Source of the DNA: Liolophura sinensis
Taxonomy: Eukaryota; Mollusca; Polyplacophora; Chitonida; Chitonidae
Assembly (NCBI RefSeq): GCF_032854445.1
Contig: NC_088302.1
Span: 2,598,023-2,662,022, forward strand
DNA: 64,000 bases
Reading direction: 5' to 3'
Both the position numbers and the translations under genes were made by a program. Below the pieces are notes generated by a model, which saw nothing but the letters and a program-made list of their open reading frames with translations, ran no database searches and was not told the DNA's origin. Positions 34,179 through 45,378 of this stretch are shown one piece after another (within the stretch, counting starts at the first letter, position 1; every line of letters starts with the position of its first letter).

Positions 34179-37100
34179 CTGAAAAATAAGGAGTGAATAT
34201 TGAACAGGTTTTATCCAAATTACCAATTTTGTCATGTCTAAATAATGTTCACGTGTTTATAGAATGCACTTTGTAAATTTGAGCTTCACTGGCAGTCCTG
34301 TTCCTGAACTGACTGAAGAAAAGTTCTCTGGGGTGATGCTTGTGTTCAATTTCGCTTAAGCTTTGACTGTATTAAATGCAGGTATGCTTACAGTACAAAC
34401 GGACCAACTACGTTGGCAAATTGTTCAGTTACTGCTACCCGTGGAATGTAAGATCGTCAAGTCTGCAAAACACTAATACCAATTGTTTTATGTTGGCATG
34501 TGGTCATATAATTGATGAAGCCATAAAATATAACAATGGTTTTCTTGTGGGCTAATCAGGACACGCCCTGTACCCAGGTCCACGGGCAAGTAAACTGGTT
34601 AAGTGTCTTTTACATGGGTCTTCTTGTACAGATTCCTTGAAATTGACACGTGGAATTAGAAGGACTACTTGATAAACCGAGATTCAGACGATGCCCATAT
34701 TGAGTGCTACAGTCGCATGGCATAGTGCGTATTATATTTCCATTCGACAAGTCGGACCTGACGGGTCGATTCGACAATCGCATCGTGTAAAGGCGACTCT
34801 AGATGTAGGATCGAGAACCTGCAAATGTATATGTACCTCATGCAGTGACTGGACATTAAGATGTAAACGTTTGAATTGGGTCGAATTGAAAACATATAAC
34901 TCATTTATCCAGGGTACCACTACATACAAATAAGGTAAAATCTCAAATTGCATATATTTAAGGAAAACAGAAATAATTGTATATTCGAGGACAAAATTAG
35001 GCTATTAAAGAGTCATTCGGTGGCCTAGACCGCCCGCCTCAAAGTCGGGAGACCGGGTTCAACCTGGCTCGGCGTATACCAAAGGCTCTAAAAATGGTTA
35101 CAATAAAAAGTTGCTACCTCGCATGGCGTTGAGCACTGAGAGGTAACAGCAAGGAAACAAGACTGGCTCATTCGGTGTCAGTATAATTTGAATGGGTGGG
35201 GTGCTATGGTCGCTTCGGCATAATAGCTCAGTGGCGTCAGCACTTTAGCGACATGCACTCGCCCTGTCACAAATAGACACACTATACATGTTGGTACACC
35301 CACCTAATGGTACTTGGTCGTCATTGCTCACTTGAAAAATTGCTAAGTTCGACGTGAAACCCCAAGCATACATACATATATGCTTGTTGAAATATTTTGT
35401 AGTACTTGTCTTTGAAAAGTGGTTTTGCCCGAGAAGACGTAAATATTGCACTTGTTAATTAGATGGCTTACCGGTTCTGCTACCACAGACTTCCACCTGA
35501 CACATGGAAAGGCGGCTTGGCGGCGTTCTCAGCTTTGTGATACGAACAAATCTTCCCACTCTCTTGGACATGCAGGGCAGAACTCTGTGTTCCTTAATAG
35601 GACTTAGCTCTAGCTGCTTGTGACACAGCTCTGGCTTGTCCAGTTGTTTTGATCCATCCTCCAAATGCACTGATATTTCAATGGAGACGTTTTGGATCCT
35701 GAATTCTGTTAAATAAATCATAAAGAAAGAATGGAAAACCGTGATCTTAGATTACCCAGGACGTCAGAAATAACAATTTAACATTTGTAGGAATATGTAG
35801 GAATAACTGTTATGTTTTGAGAAAAAAATGCTGGTCATCATGCATATTCATCTGAGAGAAGGAAACTGCGGCCTCTCTCCACGAGGGAAGGAAACCACGG
35901 CCCCTCTCCACGAGGGAAGGAAACCACGGCCCCTCTCCACAAGGGAACAAAATCACAACCCCTCTCGAGATACTGACAATTCTTTTCACACAGGGTGGAA
36001 ACCAGGCATAACTAGGGTTAAATAGTTTTTAGAGCTTACTTTGAAACCGGGTAGATCCCTGGAGAAACCCACGACTATCCGCAAGTTGCTGTCAGGCCTT
36101 CCCACGTACAACAGTAGAGGAAACGAGCATGAGCTGGACTGGACCACTTTATATTGAAGCCTATTTCACTGGCACCGACCAGTTTCATGTCTGAAGGAAA
36201 TCAGAATGTCTGGAAGATCTCGACCTTCTTTGGTTAGAAACAAACGTTTCTTTCACAGAATGATACATTGATGTATTATTATCAGAACAGGCTTAGTGTG
36301 AGTGTAGCATTGCATGAAAGCAAGTGATCTGAACAAGACTCATTGTGCAATCATCTGGGCGGCTCTAGGAACCACGTCGACTTAATATTGTCTCGGAGTC
36401 TTTGGTGCAATTAAAAACGGACACCTCGAAAACTGTTTGGTCCTAGTTAAAAAAAACGACATAAAATATTACCAACATAAATGGAGAGGATAACCAATTC
36501 GGAAATGGCATAATAATCTTGAAGGTCCACTGTCCACCATGTCACGTGATGAATACCCGTTCGTATATATGTTCTGTTTTCTGCATCTAGCTTAAAATTG
36601 CCATCAACTGCATTGTGTAAACTGCCGTTGTGCCAATAGCCTTTGTAAAAGCGATCGTTAGTGTCAATCTGTGAGGTAGGTTTGCCTAGGGCCAAGTTCC
36701 GCTGAGGATCATCTGGTGGAGTAAGGCGACATTCTAGATAAGAACGATTTATCTGAGTAATGGTTGGAACAATACCAACAGCCTTAGCAAAAAAGAGCAA
36801 AGTTCAGTTTGTAATAATAACTAGCCTGATTGTTTGCATATGATCAGTATTAAATATTAGACCATTTATGAGAGTATATGTAGTACAGAGCCAGGGCAAT
36901 ACAGAAAGTCCACAACTGCCTTTGTTACTTAGTGCAGAATAATGGAATGATATCGCTAAAAGTGATTGTTCTGTTGTGAATGCGTTTAAAAACATTTTTA
37001 CTAATGGAATTGTACATAGCTCACCCAAGTAACGCTGGCTCGCTTGTGCCACTGAACCCACCCCGAGTTCTTTTATATTCGGATGGTTACGTTTATTTAT

Positions 37101-39617
37101 TTCATTGGTGTTTTACGCCGTACTCAAGAATATTTCACTTATATGCATTATGGAAACCGGGCAGAGCCCGGTGGAAACCCACGACCATCCGCAGGTTGCT
37201 GCAGGACCTTTCCATTTACGGCCCCGAACGGCTATTATCATATTTATGTATATTCTCAACTCAAATAACACTTGTTTTATAGCGGTTATAGGTCGCATCA
37301 TTATTAAAATAAATCGTATAATATTTGATTTAGATCACTGTCAAGTGCAGAAGTGTAGCTTGCAGGCCAACTTTATTGAATTGTATGTCTGACATAACAA
37401 CGACGCTGTTCTATTAGTGTCATTTCTCTGGAGACTTCATATGGTTTGCTTGTGGGTAATCGCGACGCCACATACTGCTGAAGTAGTTTTAATTTGGTTG
37501 GTCCTCGACACGATGCCTCTTGGAAGATGTGCCAATATTTGTGAAGACACTCTTCTACCTAGACCAATGAAAACTTTTATTCGCTTGCCAACGTATTTTG
37601 CTCGTACACAGTTTTTTGCTCGTATACGAGTTCACTCATATGGGGTCTTTCGGCAGAGCATAGAATCAATAGATTAGAACGGTCTGTCACGAGTATGAAA
37701 CAGATTTGTTCTGAATCCGACACTAAAAACCGTTTGTACAGACGGCTTGGAAGCCGTATTACTGCATGCAGTTCTATATTTTTAAGAAGCCGGCGAAGCG
37801 GTTCTTTACGTGTGTCTCGTGATGTCTCGTGTGTTCAATGGTGCAAAATTAAAATAAGAATGTTCGGTACTATATAATAATATCCACGAATTAAGTCTAA
37901 CTTCTGATCATATTTGTATATTTTAAGTCGGAGGCAGAGGAAGGCATTTTATCCGCGGCCACTGGACAAACCAATAGGTAAAGTTTAAGCGTACAAATGA
38001 TGCACAAAGATGTACCAGTAATGGAATTGTCTGTTTCAGAAAATCCACAAAATGCTGCAAAAACCTGAAAGGTGACTTGTCAAAATATCTGCAATATCTC
38101 CAAAATTCAATACAGAACATAACTGGAAATGTGCACACGTATGCTGTCATTCAAACGTTTAACTGACTGCTCTTCTGTGCGCTGGTGTAATCCATTGGCG
38201 TACGGAGTGCTATAACTGTGTAAATGTAATGCTCTGTGGCGGCTGAACAAAAGCATGTTCCTCAAGTTTTGTAGCCTTTCCCCGTATTGAATTGGACTTT
38301 GGTGGTGTATCAATATTCCACATTTTATTCCAGTTACCGTAATATTAGCCAGGGCCAAAAGTTTCCCACTACTTGGCTCTCACACACAGAGTTGTAGAGT
38401 CTAAAATAATCTACAGTTGCTGGATAATTTGGCGTCACAGCAGTCATTATAACTGTTCTTAACTTGAACTATATTGACATTTGAAAAGTAAGTGGAGCAG
38501 ACTTGGCTATCGAACTGACACGGAACTGTTGCTTTACTCAAATTACATCTTTTTGAATCAAGCAGCAAAGATTGAAAGATTTTTTTCTATAAGGTTTGTG
38601 TGTGCGGCCCGTTTTTAAAATATGTTTGAAAATGCAAAATAGTTTTAAAACAGTGTTTAGCTTTCAGGGGGATTTTGAGAAGTTTCAGATAAAATGCTTA
38701 GACCAAATCTTTCGCAGTTTCCTCTATTGATGAAGCTGAAGGAATTCACCCATGTGAAATATTCTTGCGTATTGCGTCAAACCTCAATCACAATAACGCC
38801 GGCATCATTTCAAACTTCGTAGTGTCACGAGAGCGAAACTATTTAAGTAAGTTTTTGTTCCTGGAATGGTTGTACATTGCTTAGCTTTAATCGCCTCTCA
38901 TGAAAACTGCAAGTTTACTATTGTCCCAAGCACAAACAAGAAACCATGCTTCTGTATTTGGTACATGCTAAATTGTGCAAGCCACGTAAGAGACACTATC
39001 TTGTACATTGCACATTGCACAAGATATGCACATTCGATGGACAGAAAACACCACATTAAACATACCACATTCCAAACAGTGGTATTACATGACCCTCGAG
39101 GCCGACGCTCTATCCATGTGTCCACAAAAACGGGAACAGGTATATTGCAAACACTACTCAATATACTAAACACTACAGTGTGTAAACTAGATCTCACACA
39201 CCGTCTAGCACATAACACACTGTGCACACAAAACAACAAACACTGCATTGTGAAAGTTGCATGTATATTTTAAACAATATATTCTATAAACTTCAATGAG
39301 TACACCACATTGCACATAGTACATAGTGTACACTGCACTGGACATAGTATATATATGTAGTGTACACTGCAATGCACAATACAAGTATGTTAACTACATG
39401 CCTCTTGCAAACACTAATCATTGTATAAACTATGTATAAAAATGGTTTACTCTACATTGCACTATACTGACCCTAAAAAAATCAACCTTCCAAGCATATA
39501 AAAAGACATCCGAAAAACATCCGGAAACATCTCATGGTTAAACACAAAGCTGTTGTATATGTACTTACGTTCAGTCCATATAAACACTTTCCAGCATTAG
39601 AGAAGAACAGATGCCAT
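33943..39617 (-). CDS. Gene B: paralogous F-type lectin + PAN gene, possibly a pseudogene
   Basis: Exons 36712-36473 (240 nt), 35705-35472 (234 nt) and 34178-33943 (236 nt) are open, have intact GT/AG sites and keep phase 1 throughout. They encode the same lectin plus PAN order as gene A. The recognisable first exon (39617-39569) has a TAA at codon 7 and is shorter than gene A's. Either the gene is dead or newly decaying, or it uses another first exon that I cannot recognise. Repeats and a full SINE sit in its introns. Confidence 0.65.
35010..35385 (+). repeat. SINE family B, near full length (gene B intron 3)
   Basis: tRNA-like head (GTGGCCTAGACCGCCCG, GGGTTCAACC), middle GTTGCTACCTCGCATGGCGT, GTGTCAGTATAATTTGAATG, CTTCGGCATAATAG and 3' end AAATTGCTAAGTTCGACGTG, ending in (CATA)n. 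The head and tail differ from the copy at 51602, so it may be a sister subfamily. Confidence 0.75.
35472..35705 (-). CDS. Gene B exon 3: second half of F-type lectin domain
   Basis: The acceptor is tatttaacag, the donor ACCG|gtaagc; 234 nt, the same as gene A. Encodes FRIQNVSIEIS, LPCMSK, GRFVRITK and SMCQVEVCG. It has an extra Cys in the last strand (EVCG against EVYG in A) while the Cys in exon 2 is lost, suggesting re-wired disulphides. The RxD loop is missing as in gene A. Confidence 0.8.
35860..35966 (+). repeat. 30-bp tandem repeat, ~3.5 copies
   Basis: GGAAACCACGGCCCCTCTCC plus ACGAGGGAA units in gene B intron 2. Confidence 0.9.
36045..36150 (-). repeat. SINE family A fragment
   Basis: AACCCACGACTATCCGCAAG, GGCCTTCCCACGTAC and GAGCATGAGCTGGACT. 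Confidence 0.65.
36473..36712 (-). CDS. Gene B exon 2: first half of F-type lectin domain
   Basis: The acceptor is ccttactccaccag, the donor TATGTTG|gtaata, phase 1. Encodes NLALGKPTSQID, AVDGNF and WWTVDLQDYY. Compared with gene A, the Cys before the ligand position is Tyr (YIRT in place of CIRT) and one codon is absent. Confidence 0.8.
37095..37225 (-). repeat. SINE family A, 5'-truncated
   Basis: GGTGTTTTACGCCGTACTCA, AACCGGGCAGAGCCCGG, CACGACCATCCGCAGGTTGC and TTACGGCC. The head is missing. Confidence 0.85.
38990..39480. repeat. Degenerate CACTACA/TTGCACA array (gene B intron 1)
   Basis: Scattered ACATTGCACA, ACACTGCACTGG and AACACTACAG words resemble the 14-bp array in gene A intron 1. 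It sits at the same relative place, just inside exon 1. Confidence 0.5.
39569..39617 (-). pseudogene. Gene B exon 1 relic (signal peptide exon with in-frame stop)
   Basis: The 3' part and donor (TGAAC|gtaagtacat) match gene A exon 1 closely. From the ATG the frame is in register with the donor (phase 1) but has TAA at 39597-39599 as codon 7, and about seven codons of gene A are missing. The decay is visible directly; whether another first exon rescues the gene is unknown. Confidence 0.65.
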
Positions 39618-39692
39618 TGTGGCCAGCTGTTAGGCATCGGGAGATTCAGCGTCGATGCTGGAAACTAACAGCAACAGACAGATTTGATGAGG

Positions 39693-39845
39693 TGCCACAT
39701 AAACACAGGATGATAGACACAAATGTAGCCTAGTCATAGATAGAAAAATAAATGGATGATGTAAGCCACATAAACACAGGGTGATAGACACAAATATAGC
39801 CTAGACAAAGATAGAAAAATAAATGGATAATGTCAGCCACATAAA
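39693..39845 (+). repeat. 72-bp direct duplication
   Basis: GCCACATAAACACAGG starts at 39693 and 39765, with a third partial start at 39836. Confidence 0.9.
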
Positions 39846-40189
39846 ACATGCAAATGTTTCTGAATGTACAAACGCAAAAACAAATGTATGATTCACGTCA
39901 CATTTGGCTATCCAATGTCAGTACTGTTGTCTGAAAACAGTTTTTAAAAGTTACCATGTATGTGTTTGCATAGTTTGATGGCTAGCTTAAATTATAATAG
40001 GATAAGTGTGGGGGGGGGGGGGGCACTTTTTTTTAGCTTGTATGTAATTACTGAACATGGGAGATACCCACGGGATATATGATGATATAACCCAGCATTT
40101 AGATCATTCAAGACTATTGGCGTCTACATTTTACAACTGCATTTTACTGCCCAATTTTGCTGTGGTGATAATACTACTAAATTCTGCTT

Positions 40190-40390
40190 AAGCCATGCTT
40201 GTGTTTAAGTTGGGTTGTTTAAGGCTGTGTTTAAGTTGATACTTTTTGAGCAGTTACTTTAACATTTAGAATAAAACCTTGACAGATAAACTGAGGAGAC
40301 GCTGGTTTTCACCGGTTACGTTTGACCATTTGCCAACCATCAGTGTCGTCGCTGGTCTAGTATTGCTCTCTATGCATTCTATATCAATGC
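40190..40390 (+). repeat. Repeat family R copy
   Basis: TCTGCTTAAGCCATG, TTAGAATAAAACCTTGA, TTTTCACCGGTTACGT, GACCATTTGCCAACC and AGTGTCGTCGCTGG in consensus order. A 14-G run lies at 40010-40023. Confidence 0.75.
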
Positions 40391-40399
40391 ACAATCTAT

Positions 40400-40525
40400 A
40401 CACGCTTAAAAAAAGGATGATTTAAAGGTTCTTCGTGGAAAGTAAGGTTGTTTGAAAATAACACAGCTGCTAATGCAAAGGTTCTTCGGTGTAGCTAAAA
40501 TTTCTTCAAAATGAATGAAAACGAG
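40400..40525. repeat. GGTTCTTC element, copy 1
   Basis: ACGCTTAAAAAAAGGATG, TTTAAAGGTTCTTCG and CAAAGGTTCTTCGGTG. Related to 44930-45080. Confidence 0.5.
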
Positions 40526-40931
40526 TGTCATTTTGATAAGTGGCCATGTGATTTTAGGCTACATGATCGTTGGCAACATACCATTTCTGCTGAAGACATC
40601 GAACATCATTATCGAACGTCATAATTGAAAGGCTGTTCGGCTTTTACCTACCTCATCTTTACTAGGCGACATCGCTGACGACTGGTCACTTTCTAGTCGG
40701 TATGTGCCATATAATTCTGTTGAATTTCACACAGTTTTATTATAATCTGTGTTTCCACTGCTTCAGTAACATTGATGAGATAATTAATGATATATAAAAG
40801 ATTCATCCCTCGTGGTATGTAGCCCAGTCTATTGCAAATCAAATATTATACGATTTATTTTAATAATGATGCGACCTATATACTGGTTCGTATGACAGTG
40901 CATTTTGTAAAGATTAAGTAGGTCTAAACGC

Positions 40932-40954
40932 TTTTTTTTTGGGGGGGGGGGGGG
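40932..40954 (+). repeat. T9-G14 homopolymer junction
   Basis: Nine T directly followed by fourteen G. Confidence 0.95.
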
Positions 40955-41532
40955 ATTATTTCACAGTGCGGACGTAATTTTAAGCTTAATTTTAGTTACT
41001 CCTCCAGAGCTATTATCTCCCTTCATCGGAGGAGACGCTTTTCGAACACACATTTGCAGACGTTTTTCGTTAGGTCGTTTCCTTGGGTTGAAAAGGTAAA
41101 TGATGTCCTCTAACTTTGTCCAAAGCGGATTATTCCACAACTTTCGCTGTTACAGTTTCATTCTAATGTTTATGTTCAGTCGATGACTGATTGCCTTACG
41201 TAACTAGAACCCATGGGTTTAAAAGGGGTCTGGTAATTGTGCAGTGTAAGTGCATACTAGGACAAACTCAAGGCATACAGAACACCGGATTAACATTTTT
41301 CTCAGCGTCATACTGCAACCACGGCTTAATTCCTTCCGCCCGTTTTTTTTAGATCGTGTGAGGCCTTCACTGTCACATTGCCACTACTGACGTCTATGCC
41401 CCTGATGTAAATACCTTTCCCTTCCCTCTTATAAATAAATAAAATGCCACATGGAATTTAATGTAAACTTTGCAAACCGCACTGTTTTGACGACCGAAGT
41501 AGGGCCATCACTGCAATAAGTTCCAGCAGCAG

Positions 41533-41684
41533 TGTTTCTTAATTTATTTGATTCGTGTTTTATGCCGTACTCAAGAATATTTCACTTATACGACGGCGGC
41601 CAGCATCATAATGGGAGGAAACCGGACAGAGCCCAGGGGAAACCCACGACTCTCTGCAGGCTACTGGTGGACCTTTCCACGTAG
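41533..41684 (-). repeat. SINE family A, 5'-truncated, with target-site duplication
   Basis: Tail, CGACGGCGGCCAGCATCATA and CCCACGACTCTCTGCAGG; ends before the tRNA head. TCCAGCAGCAG at 41522-41532 and 41685-41695 is an 11-bp target-site duplication, showing that the truncation arose at insertion. Confidence 0.9.
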
Positions 41685-41699
41685 TCCAGCAGCAGCAAG

Positions 41700-42880
41700 C
41701 CGGAAGCTTATGGCTAGATAGCCTAATACCTTATTAAAAGCTTAATTGTCATTACTGATATATATTTGCTTAACAGTCACAAGGTACGAGGTCAGCCTAG
41801 TGTACGACTTCCGGCAGGGTAAGGGACACCTCCTGGTGCACACTGGTACCCATACTGGACCACTGAACGCCAAAATAGAAAGAAGCCTACAAGTTAAGCA
41901 AAACAGATACACTCGTTTATAACGACATGTACCCTACCAAATTTTTTCCTGGCCAATGAGACCTAGTAGCTTTCGAAAAGTTCTAGCCCGTCAGCGTTTT
42001 TACAAGTCACGAGTCCTGCTGTTAGGCCGATCCGCAACAAATAATTTTTTAATCGTGGTCGTACCGAATCACTGGAAAAGAGACCATTTTATATCATGCA
42101 ATCAAAGAGTGCGAACAGACAACACTAAAGTTTTATTGTAAAACAACATAATTTGACCCGTATTTTATGCACTAAGTATTGTGCTTCGCAATAATGATGC
42201 TCTAAACGGATTTACATACCCAATTAATAGAAAACCTTACGGAGATGCTAAAACACACACACCAACTCAAAATGTCCTCATCGGACTCTGCCCGTTTCGC
42301 TTCCAGACTCCAAAAATAAGACGGTTATTAAACTGATTTATCTTGACCAACACATTGAGCGAGTAAGTAGATGACACGGGTGTAGGCCCAAAGTGTGTGC
42401 ATAAGTGATTTGTACCAGTCTCAATGCGTCACCCACACAGCTGAAAATACGTCACAAACACAGCTGAAAATGTGTCACCTATACTTTTACTTCCGGAGGT
42501 CAGCGCGTGTGTGGTCAAGGTCACTGAATGGACTAAGGTGAAGGACTAATCTCGGAAGTGATGATAAAATCGTAAAAAAGCGCAGTAGATATACGGCTGT
42601 AGTAACAAAAAAGAAACAAGGCTGGGCCAACGCATGTTACAACAGTGTGAAAAGAACAAACCTACGTTCTGTAGTCCATTCTAAAAAAAATGTCAATGTA
42701 GGCCTGTACATGTGACCCGTGATTTATTTCACGCGATCGAACGCTGTTGTAACTTTGAAACGTTAGAGTGTTGTAAAGGATTGTTCCCCATTACCCAGCT
42801 GATCGGCTGATTTGTTGTGTTTGGACATGTAAACAAAGTCAGCTTTCATTTTTGAGTTGTTGCTGTGGTGTTGAAATAAT
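41700..42880. other. No gene or repeat recognised
   Basis: Nothing supportable; an imperfect ~24-bp duplicate AC(A/C)CAGCTGAAAATACGTCAC lies near 42430-42475. Confidence 0.35.
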
Positions 42881-42943
42881 ATGCTGTGTAACAGATCAAA
42901 TAAAATCTCAAAAGATCGTGGTGCAGGATTTCATTTGAATACG
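42881..42943 (+). CDS. Possible first exon of a THAP-type zinc finger protein
   Basis: ATG followed by LCNRSNKISKDRGAGFHL and a donor ACG|gtatgt (phase 0). The C-N-R-S-N-K...D-R-G-x-x-F-H spacing resembles the start of THAP DNA-binding domains. The expected first Cys and the later Cys/His were not located, and no downstream exon was found. Could be a decayed fragment or coincidence. Confidence 0.3.
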
Positions 42944-42999
42944 GTATGTAGGATATCGCAACAGTCTCTCATGTTTTATTATCTGGATCTTGTTCAGCA

Positions 43000-44570
43000 G
43001 CCTTTTGCTTCTATTAGCAGAGAAAAATTCTCTGTATGCACATGCTAATCACAGCCACTTACTATCTGGAGTAGTAATGGAATTTTAGTACTTAAAACTG
43101 ACCCATTACTTTGAAAATTTCCTTTCAAAGAAATACATTATACTGGTATTACTTCTGAATTGTTCTGTTTTTCTTCTCTTTTGTTTTGTCGAATAAATGT
43201 ATTTCAATATTAATTCCTGAATGTATATTTTCAGGTACCTGACAATGGAAGGTCTTGTATAATTTTTGGCAATTTCAGGATTTGCAATACCTGAAATGGA
43301 AACTGTAAAACATTTGGGGGCTATTTTCCTCTTTTTCGTAAATGTTACAAGTCACAAGTCACTACATACCTAGATGTGTTACTTTTCCAAGTTTATGCAA
43401 AATCTCGTCGCATCTGTGCTTCTTTCAATAATTATATTGCATAAATCAGAAATGAATCCTGTATGAAACAGTTGCGTTCTTAATTACTGTCCAAATGATA
43501 TCCTTTATATCTACATGTCTGTTTTAACAATAAATATTTACTATCTGTAATTTGACAACAGATCAAAATAAGGGTCTTTCAGAAATAAAAATTGTTACAA
43601 TAATTTCGAAATATTATGAAAGAAATTCTTTTGAAGTCATTTAAGTTTATGCATGGTTTTGAATTTATTTAATTCAGTATTGCTTTGCTCAACCCTCTTA
43701 TGTTGTACCAATCTAGGTTGTCATTTGAAAGCTTCTTACCCAATATATTGGCTAAAATACATAAATGTGTTGTTGCAATATGTACTTGCCGTGTTACTTT
43801 TAGGTTAAAATTGTGGATGTTGAAGTTTGTGTTCATAGCTCTACTTATTTTGGGGTTGTATATGTAGATGTATTGTTGAAGTTGGTTCTTTCGCGCTATT
43901 TAATTTTTTGTCCGTTGTTTGATTTCAGTATCAAATAGGTCTGATTTGTTTAAATTTATACAACAAGATGCTGATGTTATCTACAAGAGTGACGCTTTGG
44001 CGCAACAGTGAAATGTGCTTCTATAGGCAGTGTTTGATATATCAGAATTAACAGGTTGACTGGGGTGTGTGTACCCCTAGGCAACATCCTGCATCTTGCT
44101 GACAGAAGTCGCAAAGCATAGCACCTGGTATTTAACTTTAACGACCAAGTTTGTTTAAAAAGGATCACAGTGATATTAAAAGATTCAAGATTAAACTGCA
44201 ACGGACCAATTTTTTTTAGTTTTGATGAACCCATACCCATGGTCTGTGCGTCAAGTAAAGCCTGTGAGAAACGTTTATGAGTAATTCTTTGTAGGACTTA
44301 CCTTACAAGTGACTAATGCCACGAACTGTTTGATGATTGGCTAAACTGATTTGGTCACACGAACGTATGCGTGGTTGTGTGCGCATGTACACCTTACAAT
44401 GCTTTGTAATTGCAATTAAATACATAATAAAAAACATTCAACAAAAACATAAGATTTCGCACAAACGTTTCGGAGCTTTGAAGCTATCAGAGATATTATA
44501 CAAGATAGATCGAAAGTCAAATGACTTTAACAGAAATTGCAGTGAGTTAAACAGGCTTGCATATAAAAAA
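43000..44570. other. AT-rich DNA, nothing recognised
   Basis: No gene, splice-bounded homology or window repeat found. Confidence 0.35.
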
Positions 44571-44574
44571 ATGC

Positions 44575-44730
44575 ATTTTCGTACAAATGCAGAAGTGGCT
44601 GGCTTTCTGTAAAAATAAAGCAAACCTTGTAACTATAAAGCAACATACAAATGTATCTTGGTACAAATGCAGACGTCGCCAGCTTTACGTGCAAAGAAGC
44701 AAATTTTGTAACTATAAAACAACATAAATT
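44575..44730 (+). repeat. 80-bp direct duplication
   Basis: GTACAAATGCAGA starts at 44581 and 44661, with TTTGTAACTATAAA(G/A)CAACATA in both units. Confidence 0.85.
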
Positions 44731-44929
44731 ATTTTTTGTATTAATAATAGTCATGCAGAAAGGGGTCTGCCATTCAGGTGGTACAGCTTTTGCCTTCACA
44801 CTATATCCGTATTAGACGGTGGAGTTAACGTAATGCTTAATTTTGTATGCTTAAAGCGGGTCATTTAAAGTGCTACAAAGAGCCATGAATGGTACATTAG
44901 CCAAAAGATGACTTACGCCCAATTCATTC

Positions 44930-45080
44930 AAGAAAGGATCTTTGAAGAACCACTCCCATAAGGTTCTTTACAACAGGCTCACCAAAGAACCATTACTAGT
45001 TTCTTGATGAACCACATGTTGAGGGTTCTTCAAGGAACCTTTTGGAGAAGGTTTTGCAAAGAGTCCAGTGGTTCCGTATA
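44930..45080. repeat. GGTTCTTC element, copy 2
   Basis: Dense alternating AAGAACC and GGTTCTT words (AAAGAACCATT, GAGGGTTCTTCAAGGAACCT, TTTTGGAGAAGGTTTTGC), giving many small palindromes. Confidence 0.7.
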
Positions 45081-45227
45081 TTATCCAACCTGAAGAAACC
45101 TGAACCTGCCTCTCCATTCAGTCGTCCTAACCACGAAGGGACGTGGACTGAAGAGTATTTGGCTTATGTTGACAAAATCTTTGTAATGTAGTATGGCTTG
45201 TCACGTTGACAAAATATTTGTAATGCA

Positions 45228-45378
45228 TTTATTTATTTATTTGATTGGTGTTTTACGCCCTACTCAAGGTTATTTCACTTATACGACGGCGGCCAGCATT
45301 ATGGTGAGAGGAAACCGGGCAGAGCCCGGGTAAACCTACGACCATCCGCAGGCTGCTGGCAGACCTCCCCACGTACGG
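45228..45378 (-). repeat. SINE family A, 5'-truncated, abutting a minisatellite
   Basis: TTTATTTATTTGATTGGTGT, CGACGGCGGCCAGCATTATG and CCCGGGTAAACCTACGACCA. The head is replaced at the ACGTACGGCAGCGGC boundary by the 52-bp array. Confidence 0.9.

Larger units (their letters stand above)
32940..34290. repeat. Segmental duplication unit 2 (exon 4 of gene B and flank)
   Basis: Homologue of 31030-32955 in the same order and orientation. The junction near 32950 joins intron 3 sequence of copy C directly to the 3' flank of copy B, as expected for a tandem duplication. Confidence 0.75.

Noticed and set aside
37417-37877. Two open frames of 60-86 codons downstream of a SINE
   Set aside because: No recognisable domain; inside gene B intron 1 and on the opposite strand.
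38866-39273. 135-codon plus-strand frame
   Set aside because: Overlaps the degenerate CACTACA array and an equally open antisense frame; no family signature.
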